Below, in pieces: positions 1-12,123 of a stretch of 64,000 nt of DNA (position 1 is its first letter; each line of letters opens with the position of its first letter). Made by a program: the position numbers and the translations under genes. The DNA is taken from positions 1 through 64,000 of the forward strand of contig CAJNOJ010000292.1 in NCBI GenBank assembly GCA_905250025.1, written 5' to 3'. The notes under the pieces were generated by a model. It ran no database searches, was not told the origin of the DNA, and saw only the letters and a list, made by a program, of their open reading frames with translations. The DNA comes from Adineta ricciae. Its lineage: Eukaryota > Rotifera > Eurotatoria > Adinetida > Adinetidae.

Positions 1-1439
1 GTTCGATGCGCCTCAAAAAGCTCTACAACATGGTATACCAGATTGAGGAAAAAGTTTGTGCACCGCGTTACTATTATTAATATTATAACACGGCGCACGA
101 ACTTTTTCCACAACCTAGTATAATCTATAGGCTGACGTGTGAAGATGGGAATGAAGTCTATAAATGAACGACTGGAATGGAGAATAAATATCAGAGTAAC
201 AGAAAATTAATCAAACTCCTATTGCAGAAATCAGATTCAGTAACGTCTTTGCGTACAAAACTGCAATCGAAGCTACCGTGTTGTACAATGGAAAACCGGA
301 GAGATAAGAAGCGCAAGTGTAGAAATTTTGAGCATTTTGCTTTTCCTATCCAGTACAAATTCTCCGCATGCCATACGTTCGCCATAGATATTTCGTATTT
401 GTCATCGGATACCCATGCTAATGGCATATAATGAAAACGCCTATATACCTGCACCAGAACTGCTGCTCCAAACAAAATCTCAACTATCGCTTAGAGCGCT
501 CTTTAAGGCCATTGCGTATCACACCCACAGGTCTCCACAGTTTCAATCGCTCAACAGTCAAAACGAGTAATATCTGTATATTCAAGCAAACCCCTTTCCT
601 ATATAACCACTGCCCACTACGCAGACCGTCATCTGACACAAATGCATGGAAAATAGCACAGGTCTTGAATCGCATGGAACCAAACGGTCACTCATCGCTT
701 CTACCACACCACCATAGACAAAGACTACTGCATCCAAAAATACCCTCAACATAATTGGGAAAAACCAAAAGCTTTTCGAGTCTCAAAGTGAATGCAATTC
801 GACAATACACAAGCAGATTCCTACATATACACCATCAAATCTAAATCTTCATTCCTACACGCAGTAAAAACGCGAATCCTCCCAGTTCATCGCTACCTGA
901 TTCCATCAGCACAGCAAATTCTTATTCAACGTTGAAATGAAGCTTCTTTCACTTCACAAACCATGTAATAGCCAAAATCATGAGGCTCGATATCCGCAGT
1001 ACATTCCCCTGCACTTGCACCGATGTCGACCACCTCTAGCAACATAGAAGTGAGCCTTTCTCCCTCTTACAACATAATTTCCGACCATCATAATCTCTAT
1101 TTCAAAGAAAAATTGCGAAACGATATCTGCAGTCGATCGTAAAATCAACTTCCCAGTTAGGATTCTCACCAACAATCCATACATATCCAACCGGGCGTAT
1201 CTGCGAACATGAAGGAGAGCATTTCTCCCTGTCGCAATATGAATTGCAACGATCGAAATACTGATTCTGACTCGGAAAGAGAAGCTCTATTTCACGTAGA
1301 ATCAACAGAATCAATATCTCCGATGGTCACGAACTTCGGACCCGAAATCGAAACTTTCATTTCCTCTGCAGCCGTGCACATTTGCATTGTATGTGCGAAC
1401 ATGGAGAAGAACATTTCGTGTGAGAATATTTGTGTATAG

Positions 1440-1519
1440 TAGAGATCATCGGGACCAAGTGCCTCGAGACCGGAATGTACGGAATCGGGACTAAAAAAAT
1501 GTGGTCCCGATGATCCCTA
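1440..1519. mobile_element. 80-bp hAT-type MITE
   Basis: The ends are an 18-bp inverted repeat with one mismatch (TAGAGATCATCGGGACCA at the left; its counterpart at the right begins TAGGG when read inward). The element is flanked by a perfect 8-bp direct repeat GTGTATAG at 1432-1439 and 1520-1527. An 8-bp target duplication with a TAGRG terminus is the signature of the hAT superfamily. It has no coding capacity and would be mobilised only by a hAT transposase elsewhere. Confidence 0.8.
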
Positions 1520-1602
1520 GTGTATAGGTGAAAATGTTGAATGCGATTCAGAATTATTTGCTCTGTGTCATGGAATAATATAGATTGGAAGATTTTAAGC
1601 TA

Positions 1603-1802
1603 CACTGATAAAAATTTTCGTAGACTGATAAACCCTTTTCCCGTTGATCAACTGGATCAATTCTAATCGAAAGGTTTCTTGGAAATGATGATAAACTCTG
1701 AGTCTAAGGGTTGATCAATGGGTAGATTACGTTGATAAACGAATTTTTGAGTTATAAACCCTTTTTTGAGGGTATATCATTCTACGAAAATTTTTATCAG
1801 TG
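1603..1802. mobile_element. 200-bp Tc1/mariner-type MITE with TA target duplication
   Basis: Perfect 22-bp terminal inverted repeats starting CACTGATAAAAATTTTCG lie at 1603-1624 and 1781-1802, each end bordered by a TA dinucleotide (1601-1602 and 1803-1804). TA duplication plus the CACTG end points to the Tc1/mariner group. The element abuts the integrase fossil that begins at about 1805, so it probably landed inside that retroelement. No coding capacity is seen. Confidence 0.75.
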
Positions 1803-1804
1803 TA

Positions 1805-2115
1805 CTCCTTACCATCCACAGTCGAATGGTATTGTCGAACGTTTCAATGATTCTATAATTATTCAAATTTCCAAGCTCCATCAACAATATCACAATAATT
1901 GGGATGCTTACTTGGATGCTGTCGTCTTTGCTTACAATACTTCTCAACATAAAACTACGAAACTTGATCCGCGTTACTCGGCTGATCCTCAAATCATCGT
2001 TGATCTTTATCATCCCACCTACACTGTTCGTAATTTAACTACTGGTACTGAACGTTCTTATCATGTGTCTGATTTATGTCCGATACTTGTGGATGTTGGT
2101 GAGAACTTGATTTAA
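1805..2115 (+). mobile_element. Ty3/gypsy-type LTR retroelement fossil: integrase fragment
   Basis: The translation contains YHPQSNGIVERFN followed by WDAYL, FAYN and H-KTT, the hallmark C-terminal part of the integrase core in Ty3/gypsy (Metaviridae) elements. Only this fragment is recognisable; protease, reverse transcriptase and flanking LTRs were not found, so the element is broken and partial. The upstream border coincides with the 200-bp MITE, which appears to be a later insertion. The stretch 2116-2560 may be further element-derived sequence but has no domain I recognise. Confidence 0.75.
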
Positions 2116-2559
2116 TTTACTTTTCGTTCACATCCTCTCCTTTCTTTCTTACATTCTCTACGATTTTTTGTTTTCATCTTTATTCGTTTTCCTTTAGATT
2201 TTCTCCACATCATGGCAGGCTGGTGCTGTTGGTATTCGTCGTGTCTGGTTTGTCTTTCGTATCATTCCAACAAATTTTGCTTCATGGATGTCGGTGCTAC
2301 TTCACTTATTTTCTTTTTATTGCTCACTGGTCTTCGTTCTTGGTTTTGTGGTACCTGCAACGTTTGTCAAGTCTGTCCTCATTGTGAATGTCATGAGAAT
2401 TTGAACAATTGTAACTGTCAGTGTCTTACTCAACAAAACTTTCATGCTTATTATCTTCAGTGGTATTCTCATCTTGGTACCAGTTACGTCGATAGGCTCG
2501 ATGGCAATCGGTCTCTCGTACACAACGTCAATCACGTCTTCGTAAGCAATTAACTCGTC

Positions 2560-3314
2560 TGGAACGGTCGACTACTCCAGTCAACTCCTCGCCCAATAAA
2601 CAACTTTTTTCTGTCTCTCTCAGCATTTGGATACGAAAACTCAGCTGATGCTTACTCTCACAACCGCTCTACAATCTGCTCCTAAACCACTGACTTCCAG
2701 CCAGTCTGGTCTCATCATTCGTTGAATTCTTCAATATTTTTCCTCTCTTGCTTCGTGCTGGCACAGGGGACAATTGCGTTTTCAGGAATCCGATCGGATC
2801 CGCCATCGGATTTGTTGACCTGGATGATGAGTCCCTTAAGCAAGGACGAAACGCGTCGTGAGTGCTTGGAACTGTTTATATATTTTTATAAACTCACCCA
2901 CACACCATCCATTTAGGAAATATCTATAAACGCTTGAAGGTCTATGGTAAGCTTTTAAAAACAGAGAAGGATTTTGTATATTGCTGTTTTCTTTAGAGTG
3001 TACATTAGATGTGATTGACATAAATCATATTGGAACATAGAAGAGTAGAAAAAAAATGGTAGTATGATATATGTAGACACAGAAAAAGCCTGGCACAATA
3101 TGCTATTCTATTTTTTATCATTCTTTGTTTCTCTCAAGATCACCTTCCGCTAGTAACCAGTGAAACTCTTATCAGTTTCATTATTTTCTTTTGAAGGTTT
3201 AAAAAATCATTATATTTACTTCAGTTACATTTCTCTCTCTCTCTTTTTCTGCAACATCATAGCGTCTTCTATATATCCATACACTTTCACTATCTCACTT
3301 CTTACATTTACAAA
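2560..3314. other. No recognisable gene
   Basis: Short open frames only, none with a motif I recognise. The last ~150 bases before 3315 include a pyrimidine-rich stretch (CTCTCTCTCTC around 3232-3245) and may hold the promoter or 5' leader of the downstream LDLa/EGF gene; no specific element can be assigned. Confidence 0.4.
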
Positions 3315-6300
3315 ATGACGTTAGTAAAGTATTTGATTTCCATATTCATACTACCTGCGATCATCGCATTAGGACGAATCAATCTTTATTTGTCAGACGA
3401 AATTCACGGGAATTCTGATGACGTTGTTCAGCAAAATAATTGCCTTTATTTTGATTTAAGTGAAGATGAACGAACTCGTGAAATTATTCCTTATTGTATA
3501 AGTGAATCACCATCGATGTGGGCTATTGAGTCAACGAATTTTGGTGGACGATTTACTTATGGCGACCTTAATCGACAAAATGTTACCAGTGAACAATTAT
3601 ATCAATGGTCAACACCGATTGATATTTGTGAACGTTATGAATATTATTTAACTCTGTTTCTATTGGGATATGATACATCAAAAATCGAAGGAGAAATATT
3701 TTACAACTGCACATTTCCAATATTCGGTCCACAATGTCAATATCAATTAGATTTCAATGGCTGGAACATGACATTAAATGATATGATCCGTAGTTACTAT
3801 AGTCAACAACGTTATGGAGAAGAACCATTGACTTGTTATACACACTTGCAATGTAATCGTGGTTCGATCCTTGTTTGTCTTGATTGGACGGAAATATGTG
3901 ATGAGAAGATCGATTGTATGGATGAAATTGATGAGAAAGATTGTTGGCCACTGATGTATGATCAATGTGATAATGGTCAATGTGTTCCGCATTTCGAAGA
4001 TCTTGATCGATCTGATGAATTGGGAAATGAATATAATGCACCAACCATATTAAATGAAGATACCGTCTGTTCATGGCGTGAACGTAGTGGAAAGCAATTT
4101 CGTTTTCCTCATAAAAGTTCATGTCGAGCTCAACGTCAGAAAACAATCGAACAAGCCATGTTTGCCGACAAATTAGAGTCAAGCCTAGGTGACAAATGCT
4201 TTTTGGCATTTCAATGTTATTCAAACATTCCCACCGATAACGATCTACGATGTGCGAATTTTTGTCAAAATGAAACATGTACCAGAATTATTAAGAATAT
4301 GTGTCCAGCTATCGTGTATTATCCATCGGTTCCGATTGCCTTTGGTCATATTTACTTTGCTTATACCATCGAATATATCATGCATAGGAAAGGTCGAGAA
4401 CAACTTTTTCCTGAATATATATGCTACAATGACCAGCTTTGTGGCGGATTTTCTTTAAATGCAACGGTAATACGGTTGCGAAATAGTACATGTCGTCATC
4501 CGGAAGATTTTCCACTATCGGTTTCCTACAATGGTATGGATTGGCTTTCTACATATATCCAACTAATATGCACACAGCTTGGTCATTGTAGTCAGTCACG
4601 AATGCATCATAATTTCATATGTGATAGTTCCAATATGTATCAATGTAAGAACTCTTCGAAATGTATTCCGATTTCATATGTCGGTGATGGTATTCGAGAT
4701 TGTGATTATTACGATGATGAAGACCAAAGTACGATCGATCAGCAATGTGCGACAGGTCAAACCAAAAGATTCTTCTACTGTCGAACAAACAAGAAATGTA
4801 TCCACCGAAGTCAAGTGAAAAATGGCATCTGCGATTGTCCAATGGATGAGTATGGCATGTGTGATGATGAAAAACGAGACTTTCATCAGCTTCATCAAGC
4901 AATCATTTTTGCAGAGATTTGTGATCGATCTTTTGATCTCCGACCGATGATGATCAATGGACAATCTCATACAGATCAAACCAATTGTGAACATTGGCCA
5001 TGTAGTAATACTTATACGAGATGCGATGGTTTTTGGACTTGTCCTGATGGAGCAGATGAAGTCGACTGTCATCGAAAACGCACTCGTTATTGTCCACACT
5101 ATCATCACAGATGTATTTCGGCAAGTACATATCAGTGGATATGTCTGCCTATTGACAAAGCCAATGATGGCCGTATAGATTGCTTAGGCGGTGTCGATTA
5201 ACCAATGTTATTTCCAGTGAAAAACCGCCAAGAAGAGTCGAAATTCTATTGCAAAAGTGTTAATTCAAGTATATGTCTATCAGCGGGACAAGTATGTGAT
5301 AAAATAATACACTGTGAAAATGGTGATGACGAACGATTGTGTAATACAACTATGTATAATTCCTTATGGAATAATTTACTAAGTTCAAATGGAAATTTCG
5401 ACGCATCGATTCTATCGAAATCAGCAAGCGCTCAATTAAGCAAATCGAAAGGTAAGAAAATGACTGCGCAATTTATGTCGATGATCAGCCAGGATAAAAA
5501 TTATTGTAATCGTGGTTTGCCTTTACGAGTTGTATTAAACAGTCAGACAAATGTAACTCGACAAGCATGTCTTTGTCCGCCGAGTTATTATGGTAATTAT
5601 TGTCAATATCAAAACCAACGGGTTAGTATTACTATGAAAATCACTGCACCTGCAAGATCTCGACAAACATTGTTTGTTCTGGTCGTTTTATTACTTGACG
5701 ATACTTCACAACGACTCGCCCATTCATATGAACAACTATCGTATTTACATGTGCGCGATAAAGATGTTCAATTCAATTTCTATTTACTTTATTCAGCTCG
5801 ACCAAAAGATACAACAAAACAATATTTCATACATATTGACATCTATGAAAAGACTACGTTGCATTACAAAGGAAGCAAATTCATTCGATTACAACGACCA
5901 TTCTTACCTGTCGAACGTGTTCTTATTCGATTGAATATTCCACATCTACACGATATCATCCAAACATGTTCGAATGAGCAACATGGTCATGGCCGCTGCT
6001 TGCGATACTTAGATGATCCAAGCAATACAACGTTTTATCGATGTGATCAAGGTTGGATTGGACGAAATTGCAATATCCGATATAATAGCACTTGTCGGCC
6101 TGATTCGTTGTGTGCTGGCGCGACAACCACTTATCGATCAATATGTGTCTGTCCGTCGCACAAATTTGGTTCTCAATGCTTTTTGACGAAAAATTCATGT
6201 CAACATAACCCATGTTCGAACAGAAGCGTTTGTATACCATCCGATGAACGCAGTACATCTCAACCATCATATGTATGCATTTGTCCCGAAGGATTTCATG

Positions 6301-6971
6301 GAGAAAGATGTGAAATACCTGATTACCAAATTATTTTGATTCTTCAAAATAACCTTACTTTTTCTTCGCAACAATTCGTACATTTCTATTTCATATATTT
6401 TTTTCCGAATGGGAAATCTTTGTATAGCAAAAAATCGACGAGAATCTGTGTGAATCAAACGTCAGTTATTGGCTATTCATCATATCCATTGCATATAACG
6501 CTAGTCGAACTTGCTGCAAATCAGTACTACTTGATTTCGAATAAAAAAGGCGAGTCTCCAGTAGCTCTTGTGTACCAGATTAATCTATCCAATCGCTGTC
6601 GATCTATCAGTGAAATATTTTCGGACAACATTACTCGGATGCCTGTTATTCAACGCCTTAAATATTACCATTTGCCATGTCAAAATCGTTCATCGAATTT
6701 ATCTTGCTTTTACGATGAAGTGCATATGTGCTTGTGTTCGGATTTTGGTGATTCACGTTTAGCGAATTGTCACCAATTCAAGTATTTTCCTTATATCGGA
6801 GACTTGGAGTTGCTGTATCATCCATCCGAACGTGTTTGTCCAGAAGATTATTTATCGAATTCATCCTTGATATCGATGGGTAATTGCATGCCGTGCATGT
6901 ATATTGGTGAACGTTTTCTCGATGTATTCATCTTGCTGTTTTACTTACATATTTTTCATCGTATACAATGA
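3315..6971 (+). pseudogene. LDLa/EGF-repeat surface protein, interrupted by one in-frame stop
   Basis: Two open frames (3315-5201 and 5205-6971) lie in the same phase, separated only by a TAA at 5199-5201. The first opens with a hydrophobic signal peptide (MTLVKYLISIFILPAIIALG). The Cys-rich body has several LDL-receptor class A repeats (for example ICDEKIDCMDEIDEKDC, FWTCPDGADEVDC, VCDKIIHCENGDDERLC) followed by EGF-like repeats (LCPPSYYGNYC, ICVCPSHKFGSQC, CICPEGFHGERC). The stop falls where an LDLa repeat normally has the acidic residue after LGGVD, so the simplest reading is a GAA-to-TAA change in one long protein of about 1,218 codons. It ends with a hydrophobic stretch (FLDVFILLFYLHIF) and then stops, so a typical full membrane module may be lost. 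The role would be extracellular ligand binding or adhesion; the ligand is unknown. A sequencing error or allele-specific nonsense change is possible. Confidence 0.8.
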
Positions 6972-7361
6972 AAATGCATGGCTAAACTAATGCAAACTAC
7001 TAAGACATTTTTCAATCTTGCTTAATCCTATTTTCGCTTATAAATGATTGGAAAAACAGATTAGTTCATTCTGCTGGATTTCAACTTTTGCTTTTCAGCA
7101 ATCGACCTTCTGTGCGAAACAATATAAATTTATATAATATCTGCTTAATTCTTTTTCTCGTTGAGAATGAGTTTTGCAAGAATGAATCGTTTGCTTGCTT
7201 GATTCACTGCTTGTGTGTCCGCAGCGTCGAAAAAACACTGAACACCAATTCTCAAGTCTGTTATGTGGAAGCCGAACGAGGAAGAGGGTGGGGAGGGGGC
7301 TGAAGGAGAGAGGTCAAAACATACTCAAGACAAAATCTCACGAAAAGGCGTTTTTTGAGGT
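6972..7361. other. No recognisable gene
   Basis: A spacer between the LDLa/EGF gene and the hAT insertion. It contains a G-rich patch (GAGGGTGGGGAGGGGGC near 7282) and short frames without motifs. The right border is the target site ATTCCGAA of the transposon. Confidence 0.4.
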
Positions 7362-7369
7362 ATTCCGAA

Positions 7370-8727
7370 TAGTGGCGTAACCAGAAAAATGTGGGTGCCC
7401 GCGCGTCGCCCTGCACTTTTTAGAAACTCCCTGATGTAACAATAATGATATCTTTCATCTCTTTCTGTTCTTTATTCTCTCACCTCTGTATCATACTATC
7501 TCCGGGTTATATCTCTCTTTCCTCTTTTCTATATAAGCGCGTGCCTTATTGTGAAAGAGATACATTCTGGTCATGTAGAGTAGTCAATAAACATCGATAC
7601 CGTGAGAAGCGGTCAGCTACTCAACGAGTTTGTCGTTACACCTGACAATAGTAAAAATATATTCTATGGCTCACTCAAATCTTCGATTCTCTGTTCCCCT
7701 ACAATTAAGACAGAGTCAAAACAATATATTTTACTATTCTTTTAAATAAGGCCTAGCAAAAACAAGAAAGAGAAAAACTCAACAGTGCCTATTTCTACAT
7801 TATTCAACTGTTTCTATGCTATATAGAAAAAATATCAATGATCTTTTTCCTAATTGACACAAACATCTTTTTCAGATGCAAATACTGATAAATCAGTAAC
7901 TTTGAGCCTCCTGTCCCGCATGCTACTATCCAAAACACTTTGGATTACCTTAATTCTCCTGAAACTTCGTTCGGTTGTAGTAGACACTGTTAGAACCGTC
8001 ATAGCTTTAATAAGAAGTAATATAATAATTAGAAATGCATGTTGTACTAGAGATATTTCACGGTAAAAATTAATCACTTCCGTGAATTTTTGATGGTTAC
8101 AAGGTTGTCCTCGATTCACTATTTGTGGTTCAGTATTTATAGATAAATTTCACTTTTTAATTTTGTTCATGATGTTTCCATTTCTTATATTCCTAAAAAT
8201 GTCGAGCTATTAGATGATAATGATGAAATACAATGAAGATTTTCACTATTTCTTTTGCAAAAGCGACTACTCATCGCAAGTAGATAGAATTCAGTCGATT
8301 ATTAAATAGAAAACTGACAGATTAAATTTATTTCTATTATTAGTTTCTTCGTGTTGCTCGATAAAATATAATCAGACTCTTAATTATCGTAATAGAAGTT
8401 TTTCCAGTCTCGCTTTTTTTCAATTCAGTATTTAAATATAAATCAAGTTTATATTTACTAGAGAAATTGATAATGTCATCATGTATCTTAGAAAGTTGCA
8501 CTTCATGGCTATGCTCATTAGTCTGAGTAATTATAACATTAATCAAAATATGAGAATGTGTCAAAATTGACATATTTAGCTAGATTATACTGTAAATATC
8601 ATTCATAAACTGTTTTTAAGAATTATTGAACATACGAAAAAGGTCAACGCTTCAATACCAATTATTACTTGATTTTTCTCGGTGCCCCGGCAGTGCCCGG
8701 GCTAGCCCGCCCCTGGTTACGCCACTA
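7370..8727 (-). mobile_element. Degraded hAT DNA transposon with its own target duplication
   Basis: Terminal inverted repeats of at least 15 bp (TAGTGGCGTAACCAG at 7370, its complement ending at 8727) are flanked by a perfect 8-bp direct repeat ATTCCGAA (7362-7369 and 8728-8735). The minus strand at 7850-8119 encodes the hAT C-terminal dimerisation region (TTTERSFRRIKVIQS followed by a DRRLKVTDLSV-like block). A second minus-strand frame at 8340-8573 is probably another transposase remnant. At 1,358 bp, including a 206-bp nested solo LTR, it is too short for a complete transposase and is a deleted, dead copy. Confidence 0.88.
7435..7640 (+). mobile_element. Solo LTR nested in the hAT element
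   Basis: A 206-bp block with TGTAAC...GTTACA ends, flanked by the 5-bp direct repeat CCTGA (7430-7434 and 7641-7645). It contains a CT-rich promoter-like part, a TATATAAG box-like sequence and an AATAAA signal, the expected layout of an LTR. No internal retroelement sequence remains, so this is the product of LTR-LTR recombination. It is younger than the hAT element it sits in. A partial relative lies at 28631-28733 on the opposite strand. Confidence 0.82.
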
Positions 8728-8735
8728 ATTCCGAA

Positions 8736-10238
8736 GCGAAGAAATAGAATGAGCGTGTTATGATACGAGGTATCATGACATCTATTTTCCCGACTATTTC
8801 TTTCTCATTTCTTTTGTTGCCGGTTCTATATATGTTGTGAAATAAATGGAACTAGTCAGTTATGCTTCGATGGTAACATCGAACACACACGCCTCTTTCT
8901 TTTCCATCATTGAACATAACAACTTCTATGCAGAATATTTTCCTACCTGATGAAAGACCCTTAGAAAAGGTCGAAATGTAGATCGTAGGATTCTACTATA
9001 TAATACTCACCCTCAAGATAGAATAATTTGAATTTTGAAACATGTACGAATGAGAAGTCTAAAAATAATACTTCTGTCAATGTTCAAATAATTAAAAGCA
9101 TTAACAGTTAATAATTGATTAAACATGCATGTCATATTATTTCCTAGATAATCAACGATTTAAAGATAAAGATTTATATTGACTATGTGGATAAAAAATA
9201 CATTAAGATCTAAAAAGAGACACCAGGCACAGTAATACTATGAGCTAAAAAGATGAAGGTCATCTTATATTGTAAATTAAATATAGTATATCTTTAAAAT
9301 GATTATGTGAGTGAGTTAAACATACGCAGTTATTTTTTATTTTTTATAATATATATTTCTAAGCTTATACCCATTTGCCTGTATATCCCTGTTACATTCG
9401 TAGGTTTTCAAGTCCCACATTACGGATGTACCCATGGATCCTCATCTCCTATATAATGGGGGTACGATTAGCCCATCTAGACGTTTAATATGAAGGTGAT
9501 CTATGATCTTTGTGTGGTATACAATGATGGTATCCATGGCTTGTTTTATGCCATAACGGGGAGATACTTTAGGTTCTCCAATTTTAAACTATGTTAGCGT
9601 TCTTGAATTTGCCATGAAATCTGTCTACCTGTTGTGAAAGTTTCTTGGGAGTAGCGTTATAACAATATCTCGTTTGGGTTCGCAATAGTCGGCTGTCCAT
9701 ACTTGTCGTTTATTGCTTATTGTAAAATCTCGATTTGGTGGTAAGACCGCTCTTTAGGTTAAGTCTCATACATTTTTTAGAGTACATGTAACTTTCGGAT
9801 AAAATCCGAAGTTTCCGCATTTATTATTTCTGTTTTTTTGACCAATCAATGAAATGCGGACACACAAACAAACAAGAAGAGAATTTATACTTGTAAGAAA
9901 ATTTCCGAAACAAATAAATTTTGTATAGATTTTCTCATTATTATGACTTTAATAGAACTATCATTTGACTCAAATCTTCGCATTTCTTTTCTTTTTCTAT
10001 TAAAAAAAGCTTTTATCACCATGTAACTTATTTTACCAGCGCGGTACAAAATCTTTGCAGGACAAATTATAATCTACTGTGTTTATTTTATAAAATGTTA
10101 TCAAGAAAGAAAGATTGGAAAAAAGCTTTTTTTCATTAAGTAAAAGTTTACTGTTACTTTCAAGGACAAAATACAAAGCGAAGCGAACAACATCCAATGT
10201 TTATATAATTAAAAACTAATAATGATTTTTTTATATAT
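8736..10238. other. Intergenic, AT-rich; contains a ribozyme-like fold
   Basis: No protein-coding gene is visible. Apart from the hammerhead-like motif near 8.93-8.99 kb, the stretch holds short frames and A/T-rich sequence. The segment at 9.40-9.85 kb is less AT-rich but matches nothing I recognise. Confidence 0.4.
8932..8994 (+). ncRNA. Hammerhead-ribozyme-like motif (type I layout)
   Basis: The conserved core CTGATGA (8947-8953) and GAAA (8973-8976) flank a GACC/GGTC stem II (8956-8959 with 8969-8972). Stem I pairs CCTAC (8942-8946) with GTAGG (8985-8989), then after a five-base bulge AGAAT (8932-8936) with ATTCT (8990-8994). A short stem III leads to ATC at 8982-8984, the expected NUH cleavage triplet just before stem I. 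Two extra adenines at 8954-8955 lie between the core and stem II, which is not canonical and could weaken activity. Such ribozymes are known in Penelope-like retroelements and retrozymes, but no such element is recognised here. Confidence 0.5.
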
Positions 10239-11386
10239 TTATAGACCACTTGTGACGATTGGTGGTTGTTTTTGTTGATTAAGACGAATAATATTTACCG
10301 TTCTATTTATTGCTCTGGATGCATCCCTGATCCCCAAATTGTTTTCACCTTGTAATCTTTGTTGAACTGTTATTGGTAGATATTGCATTAGATGAGTAAT
10401 AGTTAGAATAACTTTCAATCCATATTGACTACAAAAAATAAATTCAGCACGAAATTTTGGACTTGTTAAAGTATATAAATGAAAAATCCAACATCAGACG
10501 TACTGGTAAAAATGACTCGTAAGATATTATACCAAAATGAATAGAAAGCCTGATCATAAGTCGATCGAGTAAGCCCAAGAATATTTGAATAGATAGTATT
10601 ATATATATTAATTACAGCAAAAGGCATAGAGATTATAGTACAGACTATTATTTGTAATAGCAACATTCGAAATAATTGACGATCATTTGAACGTAAACGT
10701 TGAGTTTGTTCATTGTTTCCTTGTGGAGCAACACGATTACGAACTCGACGAACATTACGAATCATTAAAATACCAAAAAGTGTCATTAATATAATTGGTA
10801 TAATAACATAAAAAATCACATATTGACAAATAAAAAACACACCGTATTTTCTACCACCATGAGTACAACCAATTTGTGAATCAGCACGAAAGAAAAAGAA
10901 AATATGTATATGAGCAAGATATGTTATTAGAATAACAATTAAAGAGATTTTTTGAGCTAATAATAAATTACTCAATTGACGAAATTTGACACTGGAGGAA
11001 GTCGATAAAAAACGATCAATACTAGCAAATACAACAAACCATAAAACAAGAGCACTTGTTGGATATAATGAAAAACTACGAAGTTGACACAAAAAACTAT
11101 TTGTAGCTGATGGATCAATATTCCAACTACTAGCAAGAAAACGTGAAAGAACATTTGTATAAACATTCAAAATATTGAAAATAGAACCAATCAAAAAATA
11201 AAATGCGCATGGATTATTACGTAAAGTAGGACGAGTAAATATTATTATATTAAAAATGTTACCTAATGTTCCTAATATCATATGAACAAAACCACCAGTT
11301 AGATTGATTGGAACTGCAGCTCCATTTAAATATGAAATAATATTGCTATTAGAATTTGACATAAGAAAAAAAAATGAAATAAACAA
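10239..11386 (-). pseudogene. Rhodopsin-like (FMRFamide-receptor-like) GPCR with a frameshift in TM7
   Basis: An intronless seven-helix receptor. Visible marks are the TM1 motif GTLGNIFNIIIF, a TM3 Cys (FLCQLRSF) with its extracellular-loop-2 partner (IGCTHGG), and SIDRF in place of DRY at the end of TM3. A basic third loop (RNVRRVRNRV) and TM6 with FRMLLLQIIVCTIISMPF follow. The open frame stops at 10466, but the neighbouring frame continues with TLTSPKFRAEF and a C-terminal tail to a stop at 10239-10241. The TM7 frames would be joined by loss of two bases in a TATATA run around 10472-10478, so this is a 2-bp slippage event or a sequencing error. An alternative start at 11362 (MSNSNSN) gives a more usual extracellular N terminus. 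The ligand is unknown, probably a small peptide. Confidence 0.8.
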
Positions 11387-12123
11387 AAATGAATATGTAT
11401 TATGTATTCTCAGATTTTAGATATGAAAAATGTTGATCTGCGTTTTTTTAATAAAAGTAATAATCTTAATAACGTATTCTAAATTAGTAAAATAAAATAT
11501 CATTCAATACTTTACAAAGATTTTTTTCCACTTATTTATACTCAAACTAAGATTATATAAAATGAGTGACATTCACTTACAAAGTTTTTAATTATCTCAA
11601 AATGATAATAAGTTTGTGTATGACGTCAACAGTAATTTGACATATAATCTGATTAGAATTTGCTATGAAATCTGGCAGAAGAACTTCACTATGAAAATTA
11701 TTAATAAATCTCATTTTTAATAAATTTTCGTTTATTATAAAATTCATGATATATTTCTTATTAAAATAATATCATTTCTCAATTCGTATCTTGGGGTATC
11801 AATCAATCTGCTCTCCTCCCTCCATATATAGAGGATACAATTTAATTAAATCTTGGTTGACCGACGAAAGCGATCTGTTTCGTGATTGATAAAAAATAAC
11901 TGCTTGAAAAGTTTAGAATGAAAAATAATGTAGTCTATTTATGGAAACGAGCATCATTTTATACGATGCAATTGAGTTAATCTATCTTTCATTTAAACTA
12001 TAATTAAACACTCAGAAAAAGAAAATATCTGCTTAATCTGTGAAAACTGACATAAATCTCAGTTGCAGCAGGTCGAGAAGTGGTTTCAGCTTGAACAATC
12101 TGTCGTCACCTTCATGTTGCTCC
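11387..12123. other. No recognisable gene
   Basis: AT-rich spacer between the GPCR (upstream region of its minus-strand start) and the piggyBac remnant. Only short frames are present; no repeat or motif is supported. Confidence 0.4.

Noticed and set aside
177-1439. Several overlapping open frames on both strands
   Set aside because: None contains a recognisable motif, frames overlap on opposite strands, and sequence around 1.2-1.4 kb contains short local repeats. Probably chance frames in old repeat DNA.
2212-2553. 113-codon Cys-rich frame after the integrase fossil
   Set aside because: The Cys spacing fits no domain I recognise, and it adjoins element-derived sequence; not enough support to call a gene.
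8756-8878. Possible second small LTR with TGTTA...TAACA ends and an AATAAA
   Set aside because: The flanking five bases (GAGCG and TCGAA) do not match and no other copy was noticed.
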